54,920 bases of DNA from Caldifarciminota bacterium (GTDB lineage Bacteria > Hydrothermota > Hydrothermia > B15-G9), in contig WGAI01000037.1 of assembly GCA_015489175.1 (NCBI GenBank), forward strand, positions 1-54,920. The letters run 5' to 3'. The translations under genes and the position numbers were made by a program. How positions within the stretch are numbered: position 1 is the stretch's first letter; each line of letters opens with the position of its first letter. This document shows, piece after piece, positions 27,293 through 36,325 of the stretch. The notes beneath the pieces were generated by a model. It worked only from the letters and a program-made list of their open reading frames with translations, ran no database searches and was not told where the DNA came from.

Positions 27293-28615
27293 ATGAAAAA
27301 AGTAGTCGTGTTTGGGGCTGGGATGGTAGCTGCGCCCCATGTGAGATACCTGTTGGAGCATGGCTATGAAGTAACTGTTGCAACGAGAACGGTCAGCAAA
27401 GCGGACAGGATAATTGCGGGACACGAGCACGGGCACTCCGCCTCCGTGACGGTCACAGATCCTGAGACATTGAGGCCTTACATCAAAGATGCAGATGTGG
27501 CTGTCAGCCTTTTGCCTCCACCTTATCACCCTATGGTTGCAAAGATATGCATTGAGGAGAAAACCCATCTCGTTACTACATCTTATGTTAGCGATGCGAT
27601 GAAGGAGCTACACGAAGACGCCGTCAAAGCTGACATCATCTTGCTGAACGAATTGGGGCTCGATCCGGGGATCGACCACATGTCGGCCAAGAAGGTCATC
27701 GATGAAGTGCACAGCAAAGGCGGGAAAATCGATGGATTTTTGTCGCTATGCGGTGCCCTGCCGTCGCCTCAGGCAAACAACAACCCGTTTGGCTACAAGT
27801 TCTCATGGTCGCCACGCGGCGTTTTGCTTGCGTCAAGAAACTCAGCCAAATTTATGATAGATGGCCAGATAGTGGATGTGCCGGGAGAAGAACTGTTTGC
27901 TCATTACAAATTCCATTATGTCGAAGGGTTCGGATGGGTTGAGAACTATCCCAATCGCAATTCACTACCATACATCGACCTCTACGGGATAAAGGAGACC
28001 AAGACGATGTATCGAGGCACGCTCCGCTACATCGGATGGTCGGAGACCATGAAGAGGATCGCTGACCTGAAGCTATTGGATGTCACGGAGAAAAACCTGA
28101 GCAAGACGACTTACCGCCAGCTGATTGCCGAGATAGTAGGGGCGAGCGAGCAAGATGATATCGTCGATGCAGTTGCCAGATACCTTGGGACAGAGCCATA
28201 TTCGACGGTTGTCAGGAAGCTGGAATGGCTCGGCCTGTTCAGCGACCGCGTGATCGGCCTTGAAAGGGGGTCAAATCTGGACGCCCTTGTGCAGCTCATG
28301 CTTGAAAAGCTGCGCTATGAGCCGGGCGAGGTGGATGTTGATCTCATGCAGCACCATTTCTTTGTCAGCTATCCGGATGGCAGTAAGAAGGAGCTTGTCT
28401 CAACGCTTATCGACTACGGCATACCGAACGGCGACACATCCGTTGCCAGAACCGTCGGACTGCCGGCCGCAATAGGCGTGAGGCTTATCCTCGAAGGGAA
28501 AATCAGCCTGCGCGGCGTGCAGATACCCGTCCATCCCGAGATTTACAGGCCTGTCCTCGAAGAACTTGAGAACCTCGGCATCAAATTCCATGAAAAAGAG
28601 AAAGAAATTAACTAA
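27293..28615 (+). CDS. Saccharopine dehydrogenase-family oxidoreductase (LYS9-like)
   Basis: A 440-residue Rossmann enzyme with GAGMVAAPHVRYL at the N-terminus, LLPPPYHP, ELGLDPGIDHMSA and SLCGALPSPQANNNPFGYKFSWSP. The C-terminal signature is TVGLPAAIGVRLILEGKI with RGVQIPVHPEIYRPVLEEL. This pattern is that of saccharopine reductase (glutamate-forming) rather than of the short saccharopine-dehydrogenase-like proteins. The reaction links lysine, glutamate and 2-aminoadipate semialdehyde. Whether it runs in lysine breakdown or biosynthesis cannot be said, as no partner gene is adjacent. AAAGGAGCGG precedes the ATG, and a hairpin follows the stop. Confidence 0.9.
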   Translation: MKKVVVFGAGMVAAPHVRYLLEHGYEVTVATRTVSKADRIIAGHEHGHSASVTVTDPETLRPYIKDADVAVSLLPPPYHPMVAKICIEEKTHLVTTSYVSDAMKELHEDAVKADIILLNELGLDPGIDHMSAKKVIDEVHSKGGKIDGFLSLCGALPSPQANNNPFGYKFSWSPRGVLLASRNSAKFMIDGQIVDVPGEELFAHYKFHYVEGFGWVENYPNRNSLPYIDLYGIKETKTMYRGTLRYIGWSETMKRIADLKLLDVTEKNLSKTTYRQLIAEIVGASEQDDIVDAVARYLGTEPYSTVVRKLEWLGLFSDRVIGLERGSNLDALVQLMLEKLRYEPGEVDVDLMQHHFFVSYPDGSKKELVSTLIDYGIPNGDTSVARTVGLPAAIGVRLILEGKISLRGVQIPVHPEIYRPVLEELENLGIKFHEKEKEIN

Positions 28616-28620
28616 TTTTG

Positions 28621-28648
28621 CAGGGCGGGGCAGCACCGCTCCGCCCTG
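28621..28648 (+). terminator. Hairpin terminator after the saccharopine dehydrogenase gene
   Basis: Eleven-bp stem CAGGGCGGGGC/GCTCCGCCCTG (one G-T pair) with loop AGCACC, followed by only a short T run (CCGTTT). Its tail overlaps the next promoter. Confidence 0.65.
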
Positions 28649-28651
28649 CCG

Positions 28652-28681
28652 TTTACACCTACTCAATTTTTACTTGATAAT
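28652..28681 (+). promoter_or_regulatory. Promoter of the LytR_C-lpxB operon
   Basis: TTTACA (28652-28657), 18 nt, GATAAT (28676-28681), ending 9 nt before the ATG at 28691. It predicts a leaderless or near-leaderless mRNA. Confidence 0.5.
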
Positions 28682-28690
28682 AAAGATGGA

Positions 28691-29122
28691 ATGGATGGAG
28701 CATCTCACTTCAAAAAGTTCATGTTAATCGCCGTCCTCGTTGCGACGGTTCTCGTAGCTGGCTGCAAATCCAGTAAGGAGCCCGTTACAGTTCGAAAGCA
28801 GAAGATAAAGGGTAACTTGAAAGTCGCTGTTATAAATTGTTCTGGCGTTGCAGACCTTGCGCGTAGAGTGACTTTCTGGCTCAGGGACATGGGGTATGAT
28901 GTCATTTACTATGGCTCTGAGTCAAAGCCCCTCGATAAGACTACGATTATCGACCACATAAAACGCAACAGGAAATATGGAAAAATGCTTGGAGTTTCAA
29001 TAGGTTGCGGAAATATCATCTATGAGCCTGACCCCGATTCCCTTTTCGATGTGACGCTTCTCATTGGAAAGGATTACAAAAAGTATTTCCGAGACGCCGC
29101 GCGTGAGAGGAAGCTCTACTGA
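28691..29122 (+). CDS. LytR_C-domain lipoprotein
   Basis: A 143-residue lipoprotein: KK-containing n-region, hydrophobic core and lipobox LVAGC with Cys25. The mature part matches the LytR_C domain found at the end of LytR-CpsA-Psr proteins: KVAVINCSGVADLARRV, a loop with T-rich connector, and the closing DVTLLIGKDYKKYF. The catalytic LCP domain is absent, so it is a stand-alone envelope module of unknown ligand. It is first in the operon; its stop overlaps the lpxB ATG (TGATG). Confidence 0.82.
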   Translation: MDGASHFKKFMLIAVLVATVLVAGCKSSKEPVTVRKQKIKGNLKVAVINCSGVADLARRVTFWLRDMGYDVIYYGSESKPLDKTTIIDHIKRNRKYGKMLGVSIGCGNIIYEPDPDSLFDVTLLIGKDYKKYFRDAARERKLY

Positions 29123-30234
29123 TGGGGATGAGGATCTTCATATCCGCCGGTGAGCCGTCCGGCGATCTGCATGCCTCTGCACTTGTAAGGTCGCTAAAAC
29201 GGCTGTTGCCAGACGCTCACTTTTTCGGCATGGGCGGCTCCTTGATGCGCAAGGAGGGCGTTGAGCTGATTCATTCTTTTGAAGAGAGATCGGTTATAGG
29301 TTTCCTTGAGGCTATCTTCGAGTTCCAACACCTGCACAGGATAATGGCCGATCTCGTGCGTGCTGCCCGAACGGCCGACATCGCCATAATGGTGGACTAC
29401 CCCGGATTTAACCTCACGCTCGCATCACACATAAAGCGCTACGACATCAACACAGTTTACTACATCGTTCCTCAGGTGTGGGCGTGGGGCGGATGGCGCA
29501 TCAGGAGTTTGAAACGATACATAGATCTTGCGCTGGTCATACTCCCGTTTGAGGAGCCGTTACTCAGGCGGTATGGGATAGATGCGAGATTTGTTGGCCA
29601 TCCCATCGTGGACATGATTGAGAGCGATAACGACATCGTTGAACTAAATCACGGTAAGCGGTGGACAGTTGGGCTATTGCCGGGTTCAAGGCCGGACGAA
29701 ATAAGGAGGCTCCTTCCGAGGATGCTGGAAATCAAGCGTCGGCTTGCTGAGAAGTTAAATCAGGATGTGTTTTTTCTGCTTTCGTTAGTGGACAATCGTT
29801 TCCTGAACGATGAAATTTTGGACGACCCTGACATCATGGTGCTTCAGGGCAGGGCTCGTGGCATAATGAGGGCGTCGGATATCGTTTTGCTCGCCTCCGG
29901 GACGGCATCGCTTGAGGCCGGACTGATCGGTGTGCCGATGGTTGTCCTTTACATGCTTTCCGATGTTTCATGGCTTCTTGCAAAGCTTATGGCCCGCGTG
30001 GAATACACAAGCCTCGTTAACATACTACTGAACGAAGAGGTTGTGCCCGAATTTATACAGCATGTGCATGCCGATGAGATCGCCGAACTTATGCATGACC
30101 TCATCACGAACTACGAGCTCAGGCAGAAGATGATTAACAGGCTTGCTGAGTTGCATGGCCTCCTTTCCAGACGGGGAGCGGCTGAAAGGGCTGCCGGGTA
30201 TATCGTCGAAAAATTCGTTGTCTCAAAGCTGTGA
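29122..30234 (+). CDS. lpxB: Lipid-A-disaccharide synthase
   Basis: A 370-residue GT19 glycosyltransferase joining UDP-2,3-diacylglucosamine and lipid X. It has FISAGEPSGDLHASAL at the N-terminus, MVDYPGFNLTLA, YYIVPQVWAWG, FVGHPIVD, LLPGSRPDEI, and the C-terminal LLASGTASLEAGLIGVPMVVLY with a family-typical Glu. It acts at the inner face of the cytoplasmic membrane. This is the clearest evidence that the cell has a lipid A outer membrane. It is coupled to neighbours on both sides (TGATG; GTGA). Confidence 0.96.
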   Translation: MGMRIFISAGEPSGDLHASALVRSLKRLLPDAHFFGMGGSLMRKEGVELIHSFEERSVIGFLEAIFEFQHLHRIMADLVRAARTADIAIMVDYPGFNLTLASHIKRYDINTVYYIVPQVWAWGGWRIRSLKRYIDLALVILPFEEPLLRRYGIDARFVGHPIVDMIESDNDIVELNHGKRWTVGLLPGSRPDEIRRLLPRMLEIKRRLAEKLNQDVFFLLSLVDNRFLNDEILDDPDIMVLQGRARGIMRASDIVLLASGTASLEAGLIGVPMVVLYMLSDVSWLLAKLMARVEYTSLVNILLNEEVVPEFIQHVHADEIAELMHDLITNYELRQKMINRLAELHGLLSRRGAAERAAGYIVEKFVVSKL

Positions 30235-31784
30235 ACGGACTGCTCATCATCATAGCCATAAGTTCAGGGCGCCTGTTTGCATCCTTTGACCTGTTCGAGA
30301 ACCTGTCTGCTGCCTCTTTCATCTATCAGCACGACACATCAAGCATGTCGTTCAGCCTCTCCTCGTTCTCAAAAAACGACTGGTTGATCAACCGCCGCAT
30401 CAGGCAGTTGGAGTTCCTGACCTCTTTCAGGAATAGAATCGGCATTGCCTCAATGGAGTTCAGGTTTGTAGGCTCGGAGAGAAGGGAAAACATGGCGCTC
30501 GCAAGGGAAATGAAGTTCGATGCGATCTCTTCGGTCTCAATTCGCCAGAACTTTGAGTTTAACAACGATGTCCGGTTCGATCTCCAGAAACTCGGTGGCG
30601 CAGTTTACACCGCTGACAATTCAGGCGTTAGCATAGACAGCAGGCTTGGCTGGTCGAGCGAGGAACAATCCGCCTCTCTTTACACCAGAATGGACAACAA
30701 AAGGCTGATAACACGGGCGTTGCATGGAGTTCAGTTCTCGTCTAAATGGCATCATATCGGGCTCAACATCGACGGAAAAGCGGAATACGAGACCAACAGC
30801 TACGAGCTGGCGGGCGTGAGGGATAGGGAATTCAGGAAAGGTGGAGAGCTCTCCTCTCGGTTTTCCAATTCATCCGTAACAGTGGAAGTGAATGCAGGTG
30901 CATGGGATTACACCTACCTGAAGTCACGGACGCGCAACCATTTCGTCAAAAGTCTGGATTTTACGGCCAGAAGCCAGCTCGACTGGGGGGCATCCGTCAT
31001 GAACATAGAGTTCTCCAGTGGATTGAACGACAACATATTGAGCACGATATCATTGTGGGAGAAGGTCCGCTCTCACACCCTTCAATTTAACTACACGCAC
31101 GGTGAATTCGTCGGCAGGTTCAGAGCATCGATAAAGCGGTTCTATTATCCGTCTGTAAAACCGGACGACAGGGATGAGAGGTTGATCGAGACATCCGTTG
31201 CACTCCTCAAACATCCAATATGGAACTCGTTTTTTGACATTGAATTAGGCGTCAGGCAAAACGATTTTGTGTTCGTCAGGGCGGAACGCTCCGCTAACAC
31301 CCGCAGGCGCCAGATATACTTCATCAAGAACGGATACATTTACAACGGCCCCGTTGAGGTCAAGGCGTCGAATGAGATCGCTGCGTTTTACACATTCTAT
31401 CGGTTTGACCCGGCTCACGATATGCTGTTGCGCTACATTGACATTGACATAGACATTTCCAGAAAATTTAATTTCACCGTGTTGAACATATCGGTGAGGC
31501 ATAAGTTAAGCGATTATGGCCGATTTTTCGAGGATGTGTATTACCGCCGTTCGGCATCGCGGGAATACTGGATAGACTGGGGCGTGTTGATAACTCGTGT
31601 GCATGGCTTTAATCTCAACCTACGCATGGAAAATTACATGAAAACGGAGAGGATTTTGAGGTATATGGAATCGAAACTTAGCGTCACCCTTCAGAAAAGG
31701 GATGAGAAGTTTGGGTTGTCATGGGTAAATCGAAATGGCAGGAAGTTCTTGACCATGTCACTCAGCTTCGAAAGGGGGTTTTAA
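30231..31784 (+). CDS. Probable outer-membrane beta-barrel protein, unknown function
   Basis: A 517-residue protein starting at a GTG that overlaps the lpxB stop. A hydrophobic leader (about residues 2-18) is followed by repeated amphipathic strands with alternating aromatic and polar residues (SMSFSLSSFS, ASMEFRFVGSE, FNYTHGEFVGRFRASIKRF). It ends LTMSLSFERGF with a terminal Phe, as beta-barrel proteins recognised by BamA do. I recognise no family. Its place after lpxB suggests an envelope role, and the KaiC-like ATPase gene follows after 1 nt. Confidence 0.7.
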   Translation: MNGLLIIIAISSGRLFASFDLFENLSAASFIYQHDTSSMSFSLSSFSKNDWLINRRIRQLEFLTSFRNRIGIASMEFRFVGSERRENMALAREMKFDAISSVSIRQNFEFNNDVRFDLQKLGGAVYTADNSGVSIDSRLGWSSEEQSASLYTRMDNKRLITRALHGVQFSSKWHHIGLNIDGKAEYETNSYELAGVRDREFRKGGELSSRFSNSSVTVEVNAGAWDYTYLKSRTRNHFVKSLDFTARSQLDWGASVMNIEFSSGLNDNILSTISLWEKVRSHTLQFNYTHGEFVGRFRASIKRFYYPSVKPDDRDERLIETSVALLKHPIWNSFFDIELGVRQNDFVFVRAERSANTRRRQIYFIKNGYIYNGPVEVKASNEIAAFYTFYRFDPAHDMLLRYIDIDIDISRKFNFTVLNISVRHKLSDYGRFFEDVYYRRSASREYWIDWGVLITRVHGFNLNLRMENYMKTERILRYMESKLSVTLQKRDEKFGLSWVNRNGRKFLTMSLSFERGF

Positions 31785-31785
31785 G

Positions 31786-32667
31786 ATGGCACAGGATCGC
31801 GAGAGGAAGGTCATCAAAGATGGAGTTGAGCTCCTTGGCGAGGCTGCTGAGCGGGCACCTGAGTTAAAAGGCGTGCCGAGCGGCGTTGAGGGTCTCGACG
31901 AACTTTTCTTTTACTCGAAAATAGAGGACGGAAGACCCAGAAAAATTCCGCTTGGCGGCTATCCCGCTTATGCCGTGGTCAACCTCACCGGCGTGCCCGA
32001 CACTGGTAAATCACTTATGGCAGAGCAGTTCGCAGTGAAACAGGCTTCGCTTGGAAAAAGGGTGGCGTTTATCACGGTGGAAAGCCCATCTGCGTTCGCT
32101 TCATCTGCTTTGAAAATACGGGCGATGGCGATGGGAATAGATCCGGCTGAGATCGAAGACAAAATTGTCCTGATCGATGCAGCGTCGTATGCGGTTCTGC
32201 GGGAGGATATCCCATCACTGTTGGATACACTCGCCTATGCCATAAAGACATACAAGATCAAATACACGGTCATCGATTCGATAACCGGTTTATACGAAGC
32301 GAAGGAGATGCTGGCCCGGAGCATCGTCAGGCAGCTTTTCAATTTCATGAAAAAGTGGTATCAAACCGCCATCTTCGTCTCACAGAAGCGGTCAGGGCAT
32401 GAGGAACTGTCGGCGGAGGCAGCCGGCGGTTACGCAATAGCTCACATAGTCGATTGCACGCTGGTGTTGTCCAAAACCATGATCAAAAGCCGCTACGATG
32501 AAGCGCTTTACAATCGGCCGATAGGTGAGCTTGTGAGGCTGTTCAGGATAGATGGATGCAGGCTTTGCGGACATGACACGGACACGCATTTCATGGAGAT
32601 AACCGAGACCGGGCTTGTGAAGATCGGCCCATCGTTAAAAGAATTAAAAACAGCGAGCAAAAAATAA
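31786..32667 (+). CDS. KaiC/RecA-like ATPase with C-terminal Cys-His motif
   Basis: A 293-residue cytoplasmic RecA-fold ATPase with GVPSGVEGLDELFF at the entry, Walker A GVPDTGKS (69-76), FITVESPS with possible catalytic Glu99, and Walker B TVIDS (Asp164). A C-terminal DGCRLCGHDTDTH carries Cys258, Cys261, His263 and His268, which could bind a metal. Similar single-domain KaiC-like proteins are common in archaea and seen in scattered bacteria; their job is mostly unknown. It is not RadA (no N-terminal zinc finger, no Lon-like domain). GGGGGTT lies before the ATG. It is embedded in an envelope operon with two small membrane proteins behind it. Confidence 0.85.
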   Translation: MAQDRERKVIKDGVELLGEAAERAPELKGVPSGVEGLDELFFYSKIEDGRPRKIPLGGYPAYAVVNLTGVPDTGKSLMAEQFAVKQASLGKRVAFITVESPSAFASSALKIRAMAMGIDPAEIEDKIVLIDAASYAVLREDIPSLLDTLAYAIKTYKIKYTVIDSITGLYEAKEMLARSIVRQLFNFMKKWYQTAIFVSQKRSGHEELSAEAAGGYAIAHIVDCTLVLSKTMIKSRYDEALYNRPIGELVRLFRIDGCRLCGHDTDTHFMEITETGLVKIGPSLKELKTASKK

Positions 32668-32669
32668 CC

Positions 32670-32888
32670 ATGGCAAAAAGGACATGGCTGACAAAAGAGA
32701 GAAAGCAAAAACTTGGGGGATACATCATCGACATGAGCAAGATCCTCGCCGGTGGCTATCTGCTTAAGTATCTGACCGGCGAGCGTGAGATGAACTATCC
32801 GCAACTCGCTCTGGTGACAATTTTGTGGATTTTGATGTTATACATAGGATTGTATCTTGTTGCGCCAAAGGAGGAGAGAAGGAAATGA
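32670..32888 (+). CDS. Small membrane protein, unknown function
   Basis: A 72-residue protein with a basic N-terminus (KRTWLTKERKQK), a possible short amphipathic helix and one clear transmembrane helix (about residues 46-66), ending in a charged tail PKEERRK. Gap to the KaiC-like gene is 2 nt, and it overlaps the next gene by ATGA. No SD is visible, so translation probably depends on coupling. I recognise no family. Confidence 0.7.
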   Translation: MAKRTWLTKERKQKLGGYIIDMSKILAGGYLLKYLTGEREMNYPQLALVTILWILMLYIGLYLVAPKEERRK

Positions 32889-33514
32889 GTTTCCTTATTT
32901 TGATAAGCATAATCCTGCTTTTTATAGGCCTTGCCATACTGTGGAGTGAATGTGATGAGGGCGAAGGGGGACCGTGTTATATCAAGTGGGGGATCCTGTG
33001 GCTGTTCAGGAAGAAAGGGATTTTGGTGCTTTTGATCCTCGTTATAGGCGGAGGAATTGCAGGGTATTTCGTTTATTACATGCCACTTGCCTCTAAAATG
33101 CAGCCTGCCCGTTTGCCGAGGGGCGATGTCTCTCAGCCCCGCTTTTTCATAAACCGCGTCGGAGAACACGGCAAAGTCACATCAACGAAGCTCCCGTCAG
33201 CTTATATAAACGATGAAGGTGAGCTCGAGATAGTCATCGGCAGCGGCACGGCTGCGCAGAGCGAGGTGCTCGGCCCCGTCGTGATCTACTACACGGAAAA
33301 CTCCGTCCCGGTGAGGGCTAAGGTGCTGTTGAGATCCGAGAAGGGCATTCCGGAGATCGAGTACGACGGGCAGCTCGGAATTATCTCGATAATTTTCAGA
33401 CCTAATGCTCGAATTGCGAAAGCCGTAAGCAGCGGGAAAGGCGTTGCCTATTTCGACAAGAACGGCAACATCGTTCGGGTCGAGATCCCGAATGTCCATA
33501 TACCCGGTGAATGA
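32885..33514 (+). CDS. Two-helix membrane protein with soluble C-terminal domain, unknown function
   Basis: A 209-residue protein with transmembrane helices at about residues 1-18 and 44-64, a short loop holding Cys23 and Cys31, and a 140-residue outer or periplasmic domain rich in beta strands (YINDEGELEIVIG, LGPVVIYYTEN, GVAYFDKNGNIVRVEI). AGGAGAGAAGG and the ATGA overlap fix the start at 32885. It is the last gene of the lpxB operon. No family is recognised. Confidence 0.72.
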   Translation: MSFLILISIILLFIGLAILWSECDEGEGGPCYIKWGILWLFRKKGILVLLILVIGGGIAGYFVYYMPLASKMQPARLPRGDVSQPRFFINRVGEHGKVTSTKLPSAYINDEGELEIVIGSGTAAQSEVLGPVVIYYTENSVPVRAKVLLRSEKGIPEIEYDGQLGIISIIFRPNARIAKAVSSGKGVAYFDKNGNIVRVEIPNVHIPGE

Positions 33515-33789
33515 GTGAGACATGTGGTTTAGCGTGAGCCTAACATCTTTCAAAAGCATTATGGACGAATTTAGGAGGACTTAAGAAGCCGTGCATGAGT
33601 TTGTAGATGTTCATCCCTGACAACTAAAATCCCCACGCCATTGAGCCGGCATGCCCTTTGAACCAATAAGCTATCGAGCTTAGTAAATCAGGTTGTAGCA
33701 TGGGGGCAAATCGATCTCAGATCCCGTTGTATATGGAGCTTGCGGAGCCACATGAGTTATAATCAAAGCAAATTTAAGGGGGAATGAAA
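33515..33789. other. Intergenic stretch without a recognisable gene
   Basis: 275 nt between two plus-strand genes. It holds a 20-codon frame (33535-33597) and another 20-codon frame ending at 33763 that end in TAA, but neither has an SD or a recognisable sequence. AAGGGGGA at 33776-33783 is the SD of the next gene. No clear terminator or promoter was found. Confidence 0.6.
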
Positions 33790-36324
33790 ATGGCCGATGG
33801 TAAGAATAAAACAAAAGCGGTAATAATGGCTGGAGGTTTTGGAACACGCATAAGGCCTCTTACAACCAATCTCCCGAAACCGATGCTGCCGCTCGTCAAC
33901 CGCCCCATACTTGAGCACATAATTGGGCTTCTGAAGAAACACGGCCTCGACGACATCATAATGCTGCTCTATTACCACCCGGATGTGATCAAAAACTACT
34001 TCGGAGACGGCAGCGAATTCGGCGTTTATATCGAATACACGATGCCGGACAGGGATTACGGGACAGCCGGTGCCGTCCGATACGCAAGGGAGCTCATCGG
34101 AGATAGCAGGGTGCTTATCATAAGTGGTGATGTGCTAACCGATTTTGACATCTCAAGCCTCCTTAAGTTCCACATGTCAAAAAAGGCAGAGGCCACTATA
34201 GGGCTGACACGCGTCGAAAATCCACTCCAGTTCGGCATAGTCATAACGGACGAGAAAAACCGAATTATTAAATTTCTCGAAAAGCCAACATGGGGCGAGG
34301 TCTTTTCTGACACTATCAACACCGGCATCTATGTGCTCGAACCGTCGGCCATCGACTCCATACCGGAAGGCGAAGAATACGATTTTTCCAAGAACCTGTT
34401 TCCGAAAATGCTGTCCGAGAGCCGTCCTCTTTTCGGCTACATCATGGAAGGATATTGGCGCGACATAGGCGATCCGGATTCTTACAGGGAAGCGCACTAT
34501 GACATATTTGAGGGCAAAGTTGAGGTGGATGTCCCCGGCGAGAAACTCGACCTTGTCGGGCGCGATGTTCGCGTTGGCAAGGATGTGGCCATCGGCCCAA
34601 GGACAACATTTAAGGGCACGGTGATAATCGGTAATAACACTCGAATTCATGGCCATGCAGTGCTTGAGGACTGCGTCATCGGCGCAAACTGCATCGTCGA
34701 GGAAGGTGTCAAGCTCAGCAGGGCGATAATCTGGGACAACGCTTACATCAGAGAGAACGCCACTGTCATGGGCGCCGTCGTTATGAACGGAGTTCGCGTC
34801 GGAGAGGATGCGGTCATCGAAGAAGGAGCGATCATAGGCGAGGAATGTTCCATCGGCAGGGAGGCGCACATCCAGAAAGGCATCAAGATCTGGCCGAAAA
34901 AGGTCATCGAGGAGGGAGCGGTTGTCTCTCAAAACCTCGTATGGGGCGAAAAATGGCGCAAGTCTCTGTTCGAGGGCGCAAAAGTCACAGGGCTGACCAA
35001 CATAGAACTGACTCCTGAGTTGTGTGCCAAACTGGGAGCTGCTTACGGCTCGATCCTGCCGAAAGGTGCGAGTGTCCTGACAGGCAGGGATTCACATCCG
35101 TCATCTCGTATGTTGCGCAGGGCTTTCGTAGGAGGACTTGCGTCCACTGGCGTTGACATCAAAGACGCCCGCGAGGTGCCCATCCCGATATTCAGATACA
35201 AACTTCAGAGTTTCGGCGAACTCGGCGGCGTGTTCTTCAGACAGGCGCCTGACGACCCGCCGTCAACTGAGATCCATTTCTACGACTCGAGCGGACTTGA
35301 CCTGCCTACGGGAACGGGGAAATCCATAGAGAGGATCTTCTACCGCGAGGATTTCCGCCGTGCTCATTTCAACGAACCGGGCGAAATCATACCGATGCCT
35401 TACCTCTTCGAGTTCTACAAGGAGGGTTACCTGAAGGCTCTGGACATCGAGGCTATCAAATCGCGCAAATTCAAAGCGGTTATAGATTTCTCTCATGGCT
35501 CAACGGCACTGGATTTCCCGGAGATATTGAACAACCTCGATGTGGACTTCGTCACCCTCAACGCTTACATCGACTATCTCAAACTCTCGAAAACAGAGGA
35601 CGAGATAAACAAAGCGCTAAGTCGGCTTGCGACAATCGTTACCACCCTGCAGAGCGACACCGGGTTCTACCTGTTCCCCAACGGCGAGCGACTGATACTC
35701 GTCGATGAAGAGGGGAAAATCCATCGCGGACTTGACCTTGTGCTTCTCATCTCGGCGCTCGTCATGGAGGCTTCGGAGGAGCCCGGCAACATAGCGGTGC
35801 CTGTTTATGCCCCATCCACGCTTGACGAACTGGCTCGGAAAAAGGGCTTTACCGTGAAACGCATTTCCAGCGCCCCGCGCAACCTCTCAGAAGCCGCTCA
35901 GGAATATGGAACTGTGCTTGTGGCATCGGCTTATGGTGAATTTATATTCCCTGAATTCCAGATCGTGCCCGATGGCATGTTCACAATAGGGAAGCTGATG
36001 GAGATAATGTCCAAACTCAACTTGAAGCTGTCCGAATTTGCTGCCGATCTCCCACGAAGGGCGATGGAATACACGAGGGTGGCCTGCCCGTGGGATCTCA
36101 AGGGCACCGTGATGCGCAAAATGAGCGAGCTTGCGCAGTCATACGAAGAAGCATCTTTCCTCGACGGCGTCAAGGTGTTCGACGGAAACGATTGGGCGAT
36201 GGTGCATCCTGATCAATTTAAACCTTACATCCACATCTTCGCAGAATCCGATTCGCCCGGGAAAGCAAAAGAGTTGCTGAACGAGTTCTCCGCCAGAGTT
36301 AAAGAGTGGATAGAAGGAAAGTGA
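33790..36324 (+). CDS. Sugar-1-phosphate nucleotidyltransferase fused to a degenerate phosphomannomutase-like domain
   Basis: An 844-residue fusion. Residues 8-235 are a nucleotidyltransferase (IMAGGFGTRIRPLT, LPKPMLP, ISGDVLTDFD, FLEKPTWGE, NTGIYVLEP). Residues about 250-385 are left-handed beta-helix hexapeptide repeats. The rest has the length and order of a phosphohexomutase, but the phosphoserine loop TASHNP is replaced (GGVFFRQAPDDPP, 479-491) and the metal loop DxDxDR by SDTGFYLFPNGERL (622-635). The mutase half is therefore probably inactive and regulatory. This architecture is usually annotated mannose-1-phosphate guanylyltransferase; the sugar is uncertain. The ATG at 33790 is preferred over 33784 for its 7-nt SD spacing. 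Confidence 0.88.
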   Translation: MADGKNKTKAVIMAGGFGTRIRPLTTNLPKPMLPLVNRPILEHIIGLLKKHGLDDIIMLLYYHPDVIKNYFGDGSEFGVYIEYTMPDRDYGTAGAVRYARELIGDSRVLIISGDVLTDFDISSLLKFHMSKKAEATIGLTRVENPLQFGIVITDEKNRIIKFLEKPTWGEVFSDTINTGIYVLEPSAIDSIPEGEEYDFSKNLFPKMLSESRPLFGYIMEGYWRDIGDPDSYREAHYDIFEGKVEVDVPGEKLDLVGRDVRVGKDVAIGPRTTFKGTVIIGNNTRIHGHAVLEDCVIGANCIVEEGVKLSRAIIWDNAYIRENATVMGAVVMNGVRVGEDAVIEEGAIIGEECSIGREAHIQKGIKIWPKKVIEEGAVVSQNLVWGEKWRKSLFEGAKVTGLTNIELTPELCAKLGAAYGSILPKGASVLTGRDSHPSSRMLRRAFVGGLASTGVDIKDAREVPIPIFRYKLQSFGELGGVFFRQAPDDPPSTEIHFYDSSGLDLPTGTGKSIERIFYREDFRRAHFNEPGEIIPMPYLFEFYKEGYLKALDIEAIKSRKFKAVIDFSHGSTALDFPEILNNLDVDFVTLNAYIDYLKLSKTEDEINKALSRLATIVTTLQSDTGFYLFPNGERLILVDEEGKIHRGLDLVLLISALVMEASEEPGNIAVPVYAPSTLDELARKKGFTVKRISSAPRNLSEAAQEYGTVLVASAYGEFIFPEFQIVPDGMFTIGKLMEIMSKLNLKLSEFAADLPRRAMEYTRVACPWDLKGTVMRKMSELAQSYEEASFLDGVKVFDGNDWAMVHPDQFKPYIHIFAESDSPGKAKELLNEFSARVKEWIEGK

Positions 36325-36325
36325 C

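Noticed and set aside
33535-33597. Possible 20-residue peptide
   Set aside because: No SD before its ATG, no promoter and no recognisable motif; could be a remnant.
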